The notes beneath the pieces were generated by a model. It searched no databases. It was not told where the DNA came from and worked only from the letters and a program-made list of their open reading frames with translations. Of a DNA stretch of 64,000 nucleotides, positions 8,871-17,082 are shown in pieces. This DNA is from Brenneria salicis ATCC 15712 = DSM 30166 (lineage in GTDB: Bacteria; Pseudomonadota; Gammaproteobacteria; Enterobacterales; Enterobacteriaceae), in contig NZ_QNRY01000002.1 in NCBI RefSeq assembly GCF_003315515.1, positions 62,001 through 126,000 of the forward strand. The letters run 5' to 3'. How positions within the stretch are numbered: position 1 is the first letter of the stretch; each line of letters opens with the position of its first letter. Position numbers and translations under genes: made by a program.

Positions 8871-9920
8871 TTACTTGTCGAGCGCAGCTTCATCGAAGTC
8901 GTTAATCTGCGGCAAGAGAGCGGACGTATACATGCGCTCGTCCGGCACCGGCTCGGCAATCAGCCCTGCGTCGACCATGTACTGCATCGCCGCCGCCCAG
9001 GATTCGGGCGTATAGCTTCCCCACTGGCCGTTTTCCGGTTTCGGCCCGTATGACAAGAAGACCTTGAGTATACGTTCCTGCTCTTCTATCGCTTTTTCGG
9101 TATTGAGTCCGGGTGGTTTAGCATTAGGATATTCCTTGAAATAAGCCTCGATACATTTTCGGGTGTCGGCGGCGCAGGCAATCCGGCCTTTCGTCAGAGC
9201 GCGGGCAAGCGCCGTTGCCTGGGCTGGATTTTTTTGCAGATTGGCGCTGGTGGAAACAAGTCCCCAGGCGAAAACCTTGCTGATTTGCTCTGAACTGAGA
9301 TAGCGGAAGGTTGCGCCGCGGTTATTAAAGCCGGCATAGATCAGCGCATCCTGCGCCAGCGCATCAACGTCGCCACGCTGGAGCGAGGCCAGCGCCGATG
9401 CGCCCGAACCGACGTCAATCAATTGGTAATCCTTATCCTTCGCCATACCCGCCGACTTCATGATGGCCTGAGTGGTATAGAACTGCACGGCCGAGAGCGA
9501 GAATACGCCAATCTTTTTGCCGCGCAGATCCTCCAGCGTTTTAATCGTACTGTCATCAAGCACCGCTAAAGGAAAGGGATTTTTGGTAATGAAACTATAA
9601 AAAAACTTCAGGTCGGCGCCTTTGGAATTGGCAATAATTACCCCGTCGGGCGGAAGCTGCGCATACACCCCGCCGCCGTTAATCAATTGCTGTATTACCA
9701 CCATCGAGCCTTTCGTCAATGGCATATTCAACTCCAGCCCCTCCTGCACAAGGTAGCCATTGGCCTGCGCCATCGCCCAGGGAGCATAGCGCACATCGTA
9801 GGAGGCGATCGGCTGCATCACCGTTACCTTGGTCAGTTCCTGCGCCTGTAGTCCGTTAGCGGAACCCATCGCCGCGGCTACGGCGATCCATGAGAAAAAG
9901 CGTTTTGCGGTTTTATTCAT
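8871..9920 (-). CDS. ABC transporter periplasmic substrate-binding protein (NMT1/SsuA-like)
   Basis: This 349-residue protein has an export signal at the ATG at 9920: MNKTAKRFF, a hydrophobic core, then cleavage near GLQAQ-E. The mature part has the NMT1/THI5-like fold used for nitrate, sulfonate, taurine, pyrimidine and aromatic substrates (VMQPIASYDVRYAPWAMAQANGYLVQEGLEL, then LEDLRGKKIGVFSLSAVQFYTTQAI). The gap to the upstream permease is one base. The partner nitrilase suggests a nitrile- or amide-containing small molecule, but specificity cannot be read from the sequence. Confidence 0.9.
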   Translation of the reverse strand: MNKTAKRFFSWIAVAAAMGSANGLQAQELTKVTVMQPIASYDVRYAPWAMAQANGYLVQEGLELNMPLTKGSMVVIQQLINGGGVYAQLPPDGVIIANSKGADLKFFYSFITKNPFPLAVLDDSTIKTLEDLRGKKIGVFSLSAVQFYTTQAIMKSAGMAKDKDYQLIDVGSGASALASLQRGDVDALAQDALIYAGFNNRGATFRYLSSEQISKVFAWGLVSTSANLQKNPAQATALARALTKGRIACAADTRKCIEAYFKEYPNAKPPGLNTEKAIEEQERILKVFLSYGPKPENGQWGSYTPESWAAAMQYMVDAGLIAEPVPDERMYTSALLPQINDFDEAALDK

Positions 9921-9921
9921 C

Positions 9922-10743
9922 TTAATGTCCACCTCTGCGATCAACCCAATAGACTATCCTGCGCTCCAGAGCCATCAGAGACAGGCTTGCGATTAAACCG
10001 ATAACGGTCAGAATGACCAGTACGGCAAATAACGTGGCGGTATCGAGATTAGAGCCCGCCTGGAGCAATACCACGCCCAGTCCGCTTTGCGCGCCGACGA
10101 ATTCGGCGACGATGGCGCCGGTCAGCGCCAGTACCAGGCCGATATTCAACCCTGAACAAATTTGCGTGGCGGCGGAAGGCAAACGTACATAGATAAAGTT
10201 CTGCCAGCGGGTAGCGAGCAACGAACGCATCAGATCATTGCGCAGGGGATCTTGTACCGACAGGCCGGAGACGGTGCTCACCAACACCGGAAAGAAAACG
10301 TTAAGCACCACCACGAGCACTTTCGATTCAATGCCGAATCCCATCCACATGACGATTAACGGCGCCACCGCCACCTTGGGCAGGCATTGAATAATGGCGA
10401 AGTAGGGATACACAATACGGCCAAAACCCGTCCATTCCGTCATCAGGGTAGCGAAAAAAATGCCCAGGATGGCGCCGCCGAAAAATCCCGCGACCATTTC
10501 AAATACCGTGGTGGCAATATGTGGCCATAAGAATCCAGACGCCAGTCCGTTCCAGAGCGTAACGGCAATCTCAGAGGGCCGGGCGAGGATCAGCGGTGAA
10601 ACCTCAAATACGTCCGCCAGCCACTGCCAGAGCAGGATGCACCCGACCGCAATCAGGAAACTGGCATAACCGCGACCATATTTTTTCAGGTGCAAACCTG
10701 CGGAATCAGGGGGCTGCGCGTCAATTGTCCGGGATTTAGTCAT
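9922..10743 (-). CDS. ABC transporter permease (nitrate/sulfonate/taurine type)
   Basis: This 273-residue inner-membrane permease has about six hydrophobic segments and the cytoplasmic coupling loop near EFVGAQSGLGVVLLQAG, as in SsuC/TauC proteins. The ATG at 10743 overlaps the ATPase stop codon by 8 bp, indicating translational coupling. The longer frame (to 10875) lies inside the ATPase gene and lacks homology. It works with the ATPase and binding protein of the same operon. Confidence 0.92.
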   Translation of the reverse strand: MTKSRTIDAQPPDSAGLHLKKYGRGYASFLIAVGCILLWQWLADVFEVSPLILARPSEIAVTLWNGLASGFLWPHIATTVFEMVAGFFGGAILGIFFATLMTEWTGFGRIVYPYFAIIQCLPKVAVAPLIVMWMGFGIESKVLVVVLNVFFPVLVSTVSGLSVQDPLRNDLMRSLLATRWQNFIYVRLPSAATQICSGLNIGLVLALTGAIVAEFVGAQSGLGVVLLQAGSNLDTATLFAVLVILTVIGLIASLSLMALERRIVYWVDRRGGH

Positions 10744-11548
10744 GATTGAAGGCCCCCTCGCTGGCGTCATTTTTGAAGTGCTGCCGCACGCGATCGCAGA
10801 GTTCGGCAAACCGCGGCGCCAGCATGGATCCCCGGCCACGCGGCCGGGGCAGATCGATATCGATGATTTCTTCAATGCGACCGGGACGCGCGCTCATTAC
10901 TACCACACGATCGCCCAGCAGGACCGCCTCGCTGATGCCGTGCGTGATCAGCAGCACCGTACATTTGGACTGTTCGGCGATACGCGCCAAATCAAAATTC
11001 ATCTGCTCGCGGGTTAATGCATCCAGAGCGCCAAAAGGCTCATCCATCAACAGCAGACGCGGTTCTTTCATCAACGCGCGGACAATACCGGCACGCTGAC
11101 GCATCCCGCCGGAAAGGTTTTTAGGCGCCTGCGATGTAAAAGCGCCAAGCCCGACCTGTTTGAGCATTTCCATCGCTTTGTCATTGGCCTGCCGCATATC
11201 GCCGCCCGCCAACCGTACCGGCAATGTGACGTTTTGCAGGATATTGAGCCAGGGCAGCATCACGGCATCCTGAAAGACAATGGAAATATCCCTTCGTGGC
11301 CGCTCGATCTGCTGGTCATAAAAATGGACTGTGCCGGCACTCGGCGGCATCAGCCCCGCCGCAATCTGTAACAACGTGCTCTTACCGCAACCGGAAGGCC
11401 CCACCACAGAGACGAATTCCCCCTCAGCCAAGGCGAGATCCACATTGCTGAGCGCTAAAACGGGATCTTTTTTCCCAGAAGCATAACTGTGCCTGATATG
11501 ACGGAAAGTAAGCGCAGACGGTGCCGGCGCATGGGCATTTGACATCAT
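10736..11548 (-). CDS. ABC transporter ATP-binding protein (nitrate/sulfonate/taurine type)
   Basis: This 270-residue ATPase has the Walker A motif GPSGCGKST, Q-loop IVFQDAVMLPW, signature LSGGMRQRAGI, Walker B LLLMDEPFGALD and the H-loop in LLITHGISEA. It powers the adjacent permease. The start codon overlaps the nitrilase stop in an ATGA arrangement behind an AGGAG ribosome site, so it is coupled to nitrilase translation. A second ATG follows immediately (11545). Confidence 0.95.
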   Translation of the reverse strand: MMSNAHAPAPSALTFRHIRHSYASGKKDPVLALSNVDLALAEGEFVSVVGPSGCGKSTLLQIAAGLMPPSAGTVHFYDQQIERPRRDISIVFQDAVMLPWLNILQNVTLPVRLAGGDMRQANDKAMEMLKQVGLGAFTSQAPKNLSGGMRQRAGIVRALMKEPRLLLMDEPFGALDALTREQMNFDLARIAEQSKCTVLLITHGISEAVLLGDRVVVMSARPGRIEEIIDIDLPRPRGRGSMLAPRFAELCDRVRQHFKNDASEGAFNHD

Positions 11549-12588
11549 GGGATCTCCTGGCTGCTTTTCTTTTCAGGTAACATCTCAGCCGACTGGACAG
11601 GAGGCGGAACGGGATCATCCCAAGCCACAGGTTCCAGCCGCTCACGATTGACGCGCATGGAAAACACGTCAAACCGATTGTAATATCCCGATACATCGTG
11701 GAACTGCTTGGGTTCGATACAAGCGTCCAGATCGAAGACGGCATAAGCGATCCCCTCTTCGTCCGACAAACAGTCGCCGATGGCCTCGCCCCGCGGGTTA
11801 ACGAACATGGTCGCGCCGCGCGGGGAGCGTTGCAAAATGTCCCGCGCCTGCGGATCGACGGCGCCAAGAAAATCAACCATATAGTCGTCCATATAGCCTG
11901 CGCAGATAACGCTGAAGGCTTTGGCTTCGAACGAATGAGCGCTGGCCCGCAAACGGTTTGCCGCGACATTGTCGAAGTTCACGCCGTCTCCCGGACGGCG
12001 GGTGGGCCATAACGCGGGCCAGGTGGATATATGGATTTGCTCGCTTTGGGCAATCAATGAATACCGGGCAAGAGGATTGGTATTTTCGCCACAAATCAGC
12101 GCGCCGATATTTCCAATGCGGGTTTCAGCCACTTTTAATCCGGCGCCATCGCCGGATGCCCAGATCATTTTTTCAAAAAAGGTCGGAACCAATTTACGGT
12201 GGTGATTAAGCACTACCCCTTCATCGGAAATAAGGACATTACTATTCCATAAACACGCGACGCTATGGCGGGAACGTTCGCTAAATCCCATTGAGACAAA
12301 TACGCCACACTGTGTGGCCGCGTGTTTAATCATCTCAATCTCGGCACCGTCGGCATAAATACTTTCCTGCACCATATTCTGAAAAAGCGAATGGTTGTCA
12401 ATCGGCGCCCGGAACGAGGCCCACACAGGGAAAGCCGGTATATAGGATTCAGGAAATACGATGAGTTTGGCGCCGTTGCGACTGGCTTCCTGAATAATAG
12501 CAATGGCTTTTTCAGTCGTTTTAATTTTATTTAGAAATACCGGTGCGATATGGGCTGCCGCAACTTTTATTATATTATTTGTCTTCAT
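11545..12588 (-). CDS. Nitrilase-superfamily carbon-nitrogen hydrolase
   Basis: This 347-residue enzyme has the branch 1 (nitrilase) layout: catalytic E47 in FPESYIPAFPVW, K132 in HHRKLVPTFFEKMIW and C166 in ICGENTNPLARYSL. Members hydrolyse nitriles to carboxylate and ammonia, or hydrate them to amides. The residue after the catalytic cysteine is G, where well-studied nitrilases have W (CWEH), so specificity may be unusual. It is the first gene of a six-gene minus-strand operon with an ABC importer, cupin and dehydrogenase, and is divergent from a LysR regulator. A role in taking up and degrading a nitrile, perhaps plant-derived, is inferred. An amidase or cyanide-directed role is not excluded. 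Confidence 0.9.
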   Translation of the reverse strand: MKTNNIIKVAAAHIAPVFLNKIKTTEKAIAIIQEASRNGAKLIVFPESYIPAFPVWASFRAPIDNHSLFQNMVQESIYADGAEIEMIKHAATQCGVFVSMGFSERSRHSVACLWNSNVLISDEGVVLNHHRKLVPTFFEKMIWASGDGAGLKVAETRIGNIGALICGENTNPLARYSLIAQSEQIHISTWPALWPTRRPGDGVNFDNVAANRLRASAHSFEAKAFSVICAGYMDDYMVDFLGAVDPQARDILQRSPRGATMFVNPRGEAIGDCLSDEEGIAYAVFDLDACIEPKQFHDVSGYYNRFDVFSMRVNRERLEPVAWDDPVPPPVQSAEMLPEKKSSQEIP

Positions 12589-12904
12589 CGTAATTATTTC
12601 TCTATGAATGTTAGTCGGTATTTAGCAGACAGGTGATAGGTTTCATCTTAGCAAAGGGAAAATCGTGGTCACTTCGTTTATCTGCATATATCTTTGCATT
12701 TGTGCAAAGGTTTTTTTGCACCACCAATGAGCACCCGCCCCACCAGACAGCATCAAAACTTCCTCCCCACGCTCGGGAAACACAGTGATTCCAGAAGTCG
12801 GCAAAACCACAACGCGGATTTGAAAAATAAAGGGAATAACAACGGCGCTATCTTATACTGTCAAACAGAGGAGACTTCATTTACCGACAGGACCTGACAC
12901 GACA
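12589..12904. other. Divergent control region of the nitrilase operon and its LysR regulator
   Basis: This 316-bp gap separates two divergent starts. It contains an 18-bp palindrome at 12692-12709 and a half-copy of it near 12714-12720. It should hold both promoters. No ORF is supported. Confidence 0.6.
12692..12709. promoter_or_regulatory. Palindromic candidate LysR operator
   Basis: CTTTGCA-TTTG-TGCAAAG is a perfect 7-bp inverted repeat with a 4-base spacer, and contains the T-N11-A pattern of LysR-type recognition sites. It lies about 104 bp upstream of the nitrilase start and 196 bp upstream of the regulator start, between the two genes. Confidence 0.55.
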
Positions 12905-13825
12905 ATGCAACCGCAAGATCCCAACTGGAATGATTTACGCATCTTTCTTGAAGTGGCCCGCACAGGTAACTTGTCAAGGGCCGCCCGGCAGTTAAAAATT
13001 GACGTCTCGACCGTCAGTCGCCATATTGCGCATCTGGAAAAATGCCTGAATATGCCGGTATTCGAGCGGGATCCGACGGGATTAAAAATGACAGCCCGTG
13101 GACAGGCGTTGATAGCGCATATCGAAGCCATGGAATCTCATGCCATTTCCCTTAAGGGTGAAGCGGTGGCGCATGACCGCAAAATACCTGCTGGTTCGGT
13201 ACGAATCGGCACGATGGAAGGGATCGCGTCTTTTTATCTTTCCGAGCAGTTTGTCGCGTTTAATCAGGTTTATCCGCAGGTTCATATCGAACTGGTGACA
13301 TCGCCGCATCAGGTTTATGTCAATCGGCGAGAGGCTGATTTGTTCCTCAGCTTTTCTCCCTATGATGGGAAGGGGCTTGATATTATGCCGGTTGGCAAAT
13401 TTTCCCTTTACCTCTACGCCGCTCCCGGTTATTTGCAGCAACATAAGCAACTATCTTCACCCGACGATCTGCGGCGTCACCTTTTTGTTTCCTACATTGA
13501 CGATCTGGTGCAACTCGATTCGGTACGCTGGCTGACGCAAGCCGTTTCCGCCCCGCGTTTCGCCTACAATTCGAGCAGTATGGTGGCGCAGATGTTTTCT
13601 GCGGCGGCCGGAGCAGGCATCGTAATGTTGCCCGAATTCATGCGCGCCGAACGTTTCGGTCTGGTACGGGTATTGGGTCATGAGGTTAGCCAAAGCCGGA
13701 TAATCTGGATGACGGTTCACCATGATTTGCAGTTTATGCCGAGGATCAAAGTCGTCACCCGTTTTTTGAGAGAAATCTTGACACGCGATTACCCTGCTCC
13801 GCCAGGGATTAAATACCCATTGTAA
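12905..13825 (+). CDS. LysR-family regulator, probable controller of the nitrilase operon
   Basis: This 306-residue LysR-type protein has an N-terminal winged helix (LSRAARQLKIDVSTVSRHIAHLEKCL, residues about 20-46) and a LysR substrate-binding domain. Its divergent position next to the nitrilase gene is the usual arrangement for control of the neighbouring catabolic operon. The ligand is unknown but is probably the transported compound or its product. Ten bases after its stop lies the eroded 3' end of an integrase remnant on the other strand. Confidence 0.9.
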   Translation: MQPQDPNWNDLRIFLEVARTGNLSRAARQLKIDVSTVSRHIAHLEKCLNMPVFERDPTGLKMTARGQALIAHIEAMESHAISLKGEAVAHDRKIPAGSVRIGTMEGIASFYLSEQFVAFNQVYPQVHIELVTSPHQVYVNRREADLFLSFSPYDGKGLDIMPVGKFSLYLYAAPGYLQQHKQLSSPDDLRRHLFVSYIDDLVQLDSVRWLTQAVSAPRFAYNSSSMVAQMFSAAAGAGIVMLPEFMRAERFGLVRVLGHEVSQSRIIWMTVHHDLQFMPRIKVVTRFLREILTRDYPAPPGIKYPL

Positions 13826-13834
13826 AGCGGGCGG

Positions 13835-14014
13835 TTGCGAATAAGATAGTGACACCAGGCGGTGTCCGGCAACCGCTTCAATACTAAATTCCGCCGCAAA
13901 AAACTGGCTGGCGCCCTCGCGTCTTACATCATGATATCGCCAATCCTGAATACTTACGGCTGAGCGCGCAGTGCCATCGGTACGTTGACACTTCTCTATG
14001 TTATAGTGCGCCAT
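13835..14014 (-). pseudogene. Remnant of a phage-type tyrosine integrase next to dusA
   Basis: On the minus strand the frame opening at the ATG at 14014 reads MAHYNIEKCQRTDGTARS, the typical N-terminus of one integrase family (MAHYxIEKRxRxDGTxRY). It then jumps directly to a C-terminal catalytic block, YHDVRREGASQFFAAEFSIEAVAGHR, ending in SYSQ. In intact tyrosine recombinases the HxxR...GHR box and the late catalytic tyrosine (RYTQ-like) lie some 250-300 residues after the N-terminus. The central catalytic domain has therefore been deleted and the tail is also shortened. About 60 codons remain, filling the space between the LysR gene and dusA. Recognition rests on motif memory, not on a search. 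Confidence 0.75.
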
Positions 14015-14076
14015 ATTGATTTTTCGCCTTTCAGGTTCCCGTAAAATGGGATGCCGACAAAGCGGAAATATAAAAA

Positions 14077-15117
14077 ATGCACCAAAATACAGCCACGAAA
14101 AAACCAGCCCAAACAAGCATGAATACAGATAATCCGCAAAAACACAGCCCCCAACGCTTCTCCGTCGCGCCGATGCTCGATTGGACCGATCGCCATTGCC
14201 GTTATTTTCTCCGCCAGTTGAGCCGTCATACTCTGCTGTATAGCGAAATGGTCACCACTGGCGCCATTATTCATGGCAAGGGCGACTATCTGGCTTATAG
14301 CGAGGAAGAACATCCGCTGGCATTGCAACTGGGCGGCAGCGACCCGGCGGCGCTGGCGCACTGCGCGCTTATGGCCGAACAGCGCGGTTATGATGAGGTG
14401 AATCTGAATGTCGGTTGCCCGTCTGATCGGGTGCAGAACGGTCGTTTCGGCGCCTGTCTGATGGGAGAAGCGGCGCTGGTGGCTGACTGTGTCAAAGCGA
14501 TGAAAGATCGGGTATCGATCCCGGTTACGGTGAAAACGCGTATCGGCATTGACGATCATGACAGCTATGAGTTTCTGTGCGACTTTATTCACACCGTGGC
14601 CGATCGCGGCGGTTGCGATACGTTTATTGTCCATGCCCGCAAAGCCTGGCTGTCTGGGCTGAGCCCAAAAGAAAACCGCGAGATCCCGCCGCTGAATTAC
14701 CCGCGCGTTTACCAGCTTAAACGTGATTTTCCCGCGCTGACGATCGCCATCAACGGCGGCATCAAAACGCTGGCGGAGGCGAAAACCCATTTGCACTATC
14801 TTAATGGCGTTATGGTGGGACGTGAGGCTTACCAAAACCCCGGCATTCTGGCGCAGGTGGATCACGAACTTTTCGGCGAACCGTCGGCCAGCCGGGATAT
14901 CGTGGGCGTGGTGGAATCCATGTATCCCTACATTGAACGCGAGCTTTCGAACGGCGCGGCATTAGGGCACATAACCCGTCATATGCTCGGTCTGTTTCAG
15001 GGGGTGCCGGGTGCGCGCCAATGGCGGCGTTACCTGAGTGAAAATGCGCATAAACCAGGGGCGGATGCCGCCGTGGTCGAACGTGCGCTGGCATGGGTTA
15101 ACCATTCCGCCCGTTGA
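14077..15117 (+). CDS. dusA: tRNA-dihydrouridine synthase A
   Basis: This FMN enzyme reduces uridine to dihydrouridine at positions 20/20a in the D-loop of tRNA. The 346-residue product matches E. coli DusA closely, with the FMN-barrel entry [18 protein letters not shown] and the catalytic cysteine in [12 protein letters not shown]. The ATG at 14119 is an alternative start; 14077 gives the longer N-terminus also seen in E. coli and has a GGAAA sequence upstream. The gene is an established integration target for a family of tyrosine integrases, and an integrase remnant lies 62 bp upstream, so its 5' end may have been rebuilt by an insertion event. The open frame is intact. Confidence 0.96.
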   Translation: MHQNTATKKPAQTSMNTDNPQKHSPQRFSVAPMLDWTDRHCRYFLRQLSRHTLLYSEMVTTGAIIHGKGDYLAYSEEEHPLALQLGGSDPAALAHCALMAEQRGYDEVNLNVGCPSDRVQNGRFGACLMGEAALVADCVKAMKDRVSIPVTVKTRIGIDDHDSYEFLCDFIHTVADRGGCDTFIVHARKAWLSGLSPKENREIPPLNYPRVYQLKRDFPALTIAINGGIKTLAEAKTHLHYLNGVMVGREAYQNPGILAQVDHELFGEPSASRDIVGVVESMYPYIERELSNGAALGHITRHMLGLFQGVPGARQWRRYLSENAHKPGADAAVVERALAWVNHSAR

Positions 15118-15169
15118 AAAAGGCCAATAGTTAGTCTTTTTAACCAACCTCTCACCGAAAACTTTTTTA

Positions 15170-15202
15170 CGTCACTGATAAATCAATAACTTATCAGTGA
15201 CG
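15170..15202. repeat. 12-bp perfect inverted repeat before the pspG sigma-54 promoter
   Basis: Arms 15170-15181 and 15191-15202 are exact reverse complements with a 9-base spacer. The repeat is 53 bp after dusA and ends 5 bp before the -24 element. It may terminate dusA transcription, or be a binding site affecting the PspF-dependent promoter. Confidence 0.6.
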
Positions 15203-15207
15203 CATTC

Positions 15208-15223
15208 TGGCACGATTCTTGTA
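15208..15223 (+). promoter_or_regulatory. Sigma-54 promoter of pspG
   Basis: TGGCACG-ATTC-TTGTA fits the -24/-12 consensus, with T for C in the -12 GC element and exact GG-to-G spacing of 12. pspG is a PspF/sigma-54 gene in E. coli, which supports the call. The start codon lies about 117 bp downstream. Confidence 0.85.
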
Positions 15224-15339
15224 ACTCTCCCTGAGACGCAAAACGATATCGGTCATCGCGTTCTTAACAACCGCATGCATCACTGCGGCCTTCTATTTTT
15301 GGCGTTCAAAAAAAGATTTCGCGGCTACGGGAGCACACC

Positions 15340-15612
15340 ATGTTGGAGATTTTCTTCGTTATAGGCTTTTTTATCATGCTGATGGTGACAGGCGTATCGC
15401 TGTTGGGTGTTATCGCGGCATTGTTTGTCGCTTCTCTTTTTATGCTGATTGGCGGACTGTTCGTCATGGCGATTGAAGTCCTGCCGTGGTTGCTGCTGGC
15501 GGTAGCGGCGGTATGGCTGTGGCGTCGGTGGCAGCGCAAACCGGCATACAATTCGCACCGCGATATGTACCGTAAATATGCTTACCGTAACCGCAGAAGT
15601 AACGAGTGGTAA
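15340..15612 (+). CDS. pspG: Phage shock protein G
   Basis: This 90-residue inner-membrane protein of the Psp envelope-stress response is aligned over its N-terminal two thirds with E. coli PspG (IGFFIMLMVTGVSLLG shared). It has two or three hydrophobic segments (residues about 4-26, 31-45 and 46-62) and a basic, aromatic C-terminal tail. It acts with PspA/B/C to counter loss of proton motive force. A GGGAG ribosome site precedes the ATG. The sigma-54 promoter upstream makes it part of the PspF regulon even though it is not linked to pspABC. Confidence 0.95.
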   Translation: MLEIFFVIGFFIMLMVTGVSLLGVIAALFVASLFMLIGGLFVMAIEVLPWLLLAVAAVWLWRRWQRKPAYNSHRDMYRKYAYRNRRSNEW

Positions 15613-15965
15613 GCCAGCAAGCGCACAGAATGCATTATGGATAGGGAAGCAAAACTGCCTTTAATGCAAAACTGTGCTCCAGCAGATATTTTTTTCTGAT
15701 CGCTGCTGCTAGGATGTCGTCACTATTAGTTGTCTGTCTTGCCTGACACCCGGTTTTATCACTATCAGGAAAAACATCCGATAAAAAACAAACAATTAAT
15801 GGCAACGGACAACACGATTTCATTACCGTCAGGAAAAATAATAGTCACACAGTGACACCTCCAGACGACTATCCCGCTGTACCCTACATACAGCCTGATG
15901 AAATTAGCGTAATGGCAAAGGCCTCCCATCGGGGGGCCTTCTGCTTTTTCAGATGCAGCGACGCA
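15613..15965. other. Gap between pspG and qorA with an isolated terminator
   Basis: This 353-bp gap lies between convergent genes. It carries a strong intrinsic terminator near its right end, about 305 bp past the pspG stop, and no ORF with credible homology. Either pspG has a long 3' tail or a short plus-strand RNA is made here. Confidence 0.5.
15918..15940 (+). terminator. Intrinsic terminator
   Basis: Ten-base arms 15918-15927 and 15931-15940 (AAGGCCTCCC / GGGGGGCCTT, one G-T pair) surround a three-base loop, followed by CTGCTTTTTC. It terminates plus-strand transcription entering from the pspG side. Confidence 0.8.
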
Positions 15966-16955
15966 TTACCGCCCCGGAATCAACAAACAGGAACCTTGTG
16001 TACGGCGGCTTTCCAACGCCTGATGCGCGCCCCGTGCATCGGACAGCGCAAACACTTGTTCAGGCGGCACATCCACCTTGATGGCGCCGCTGGCTAACAA
16101 CGAGAACAATTCATTGCTGGCCTGATCCAATTCGGCACGATCCGTTACATAGCCAAACAGCGACGGTCGCGTCACATACAGCGAACCTTTCTGATTGAGG
16201 ATACCCAAATTGACGCCGGTTACCGGCCCCGACGCATTGCCGAAGCTGACCATCAGTCCACGGCGGCGCAAGCTGTCCAGCGACGCTTCCCAGGTCGCTT
16301 TACCGACCGAATCATACACTACCGCGACCTTGTTGCCGTCGGTGAGTTCCGCGACGCGCTGGGCGATATTTTCCGTGCTGTAGTTAATCGTTGCCCAGGC
16401 GCCAGCCTGTTTCGCCCGTTGCGCTTTTTCATCGGAACCCACCGTACCAATCAATTTAGCGCCCAGCGCTTGCGCCCACTGACAAGCTATCAGTCCCACG
16501 CCGCCAGCCGCCGCATGGAACAGGAAAATTTCATTGGGTTTGATTTCATAGGTCTGACGCAACAGATAGTACACCGTCAATCCTTTCAGGAAAGACGCGG
16601 CGGCCTGCTCAAAGCTGATGGCGTCCGGCAGAAGAGCGACGCGCGGCTCGGCGACATTATGCACCTCGCTGTAGGCGCCCATGCCTGACTGCGCGTAAAC
16701 CACGCGATCGCCGACCTTAAACGTACTGACGCCGGCGCCGACTTTGGTTACCACGCCCGCCGCTTCCGTACCCAACCCGGAAGGTAAATCCGGCACCGGA
16801 TACAAGCCGCTGCGAATATAGGTGTCAATGAAATTGACGCCGATGGCGCGGTTCTCCACCTGAACCTCGCCGGCTGCCGGTTCACTGGGCGTGAAATCGT
16901 CATATTGCAGCACCTCTGGCCCGCCGTAGGCCCTGAACTGAACACGTTTTGCCAT
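15966..16955 (-). CDS. qorA: Quinone oxidoreductase, NADPH-dependent (QOR)
   Basis: This 329-residue medium-chain dehydrogenase/reductase of the zeta-crystallin/QOR type reduces quinones with NADPH. It has the N-terminal GroES-like fold (GPEVLQYDDF, ENRAIGVNFIDTYIRSGLYP), the cofactor loop HAAAGGVGLIACQWA and no zinc-binding cysteines, as expected for QOR. It matches E. coli QorA (327 aa) and its place between pspG and dnaB. It is divergent from dnaB. Confidence 0.95.
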   Translation of the reverse strand: MAKRVQFRAYGGPEVLQYDDFTPSEPAAGEVQVENRAIGVNFIDTYIRSGLYPVPDLPSGLGTEAAGVVTKVGAGVSTFKVGDRVVYAQSGMGAYSEVHNVAEPRVALLPDAISFEQAAASFLKGLTVYYLLRQTYEIKPNEIFLFHAAAGGVGLIACQWAQALGAKLIGTVGSDEKAQRAKQAGAWATINYSTENIAQRVAELTDGNKVAVVYDSVGKATWEASLDSLRRRGLMVSFGNASGPVTGVNLGILNQKGSLYVTRPSLFGYVTDRAELDQASNELFSLLASGAIKVDVPPEQVFALSDARGAHQALESRRTQGSCLLIPGR

Positions 16956-17082
16956 GTTATCTCCTTAACCGTGACGGATTCGTTGTCTCACTATAATACG
17001 TATTGCAGTGTGTCATTTCATGCATTCGGATATACAATGCCCCCTTAACCAATGACAAATCAACCGGTAAAGAACTCGCTTC

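Noticed and set aside
13996-14865. 289-codon minus-strand frame opposite dusA
   Set aside because: It is an antisense shadow of the highly conserved dusA frame with no recognisable domain.
15635-15823. 62-codon minus-strand frame between pspG and qorA
   Set aside because: No family resemblance or convincing ribosome site; the region is better explained as untranslated.
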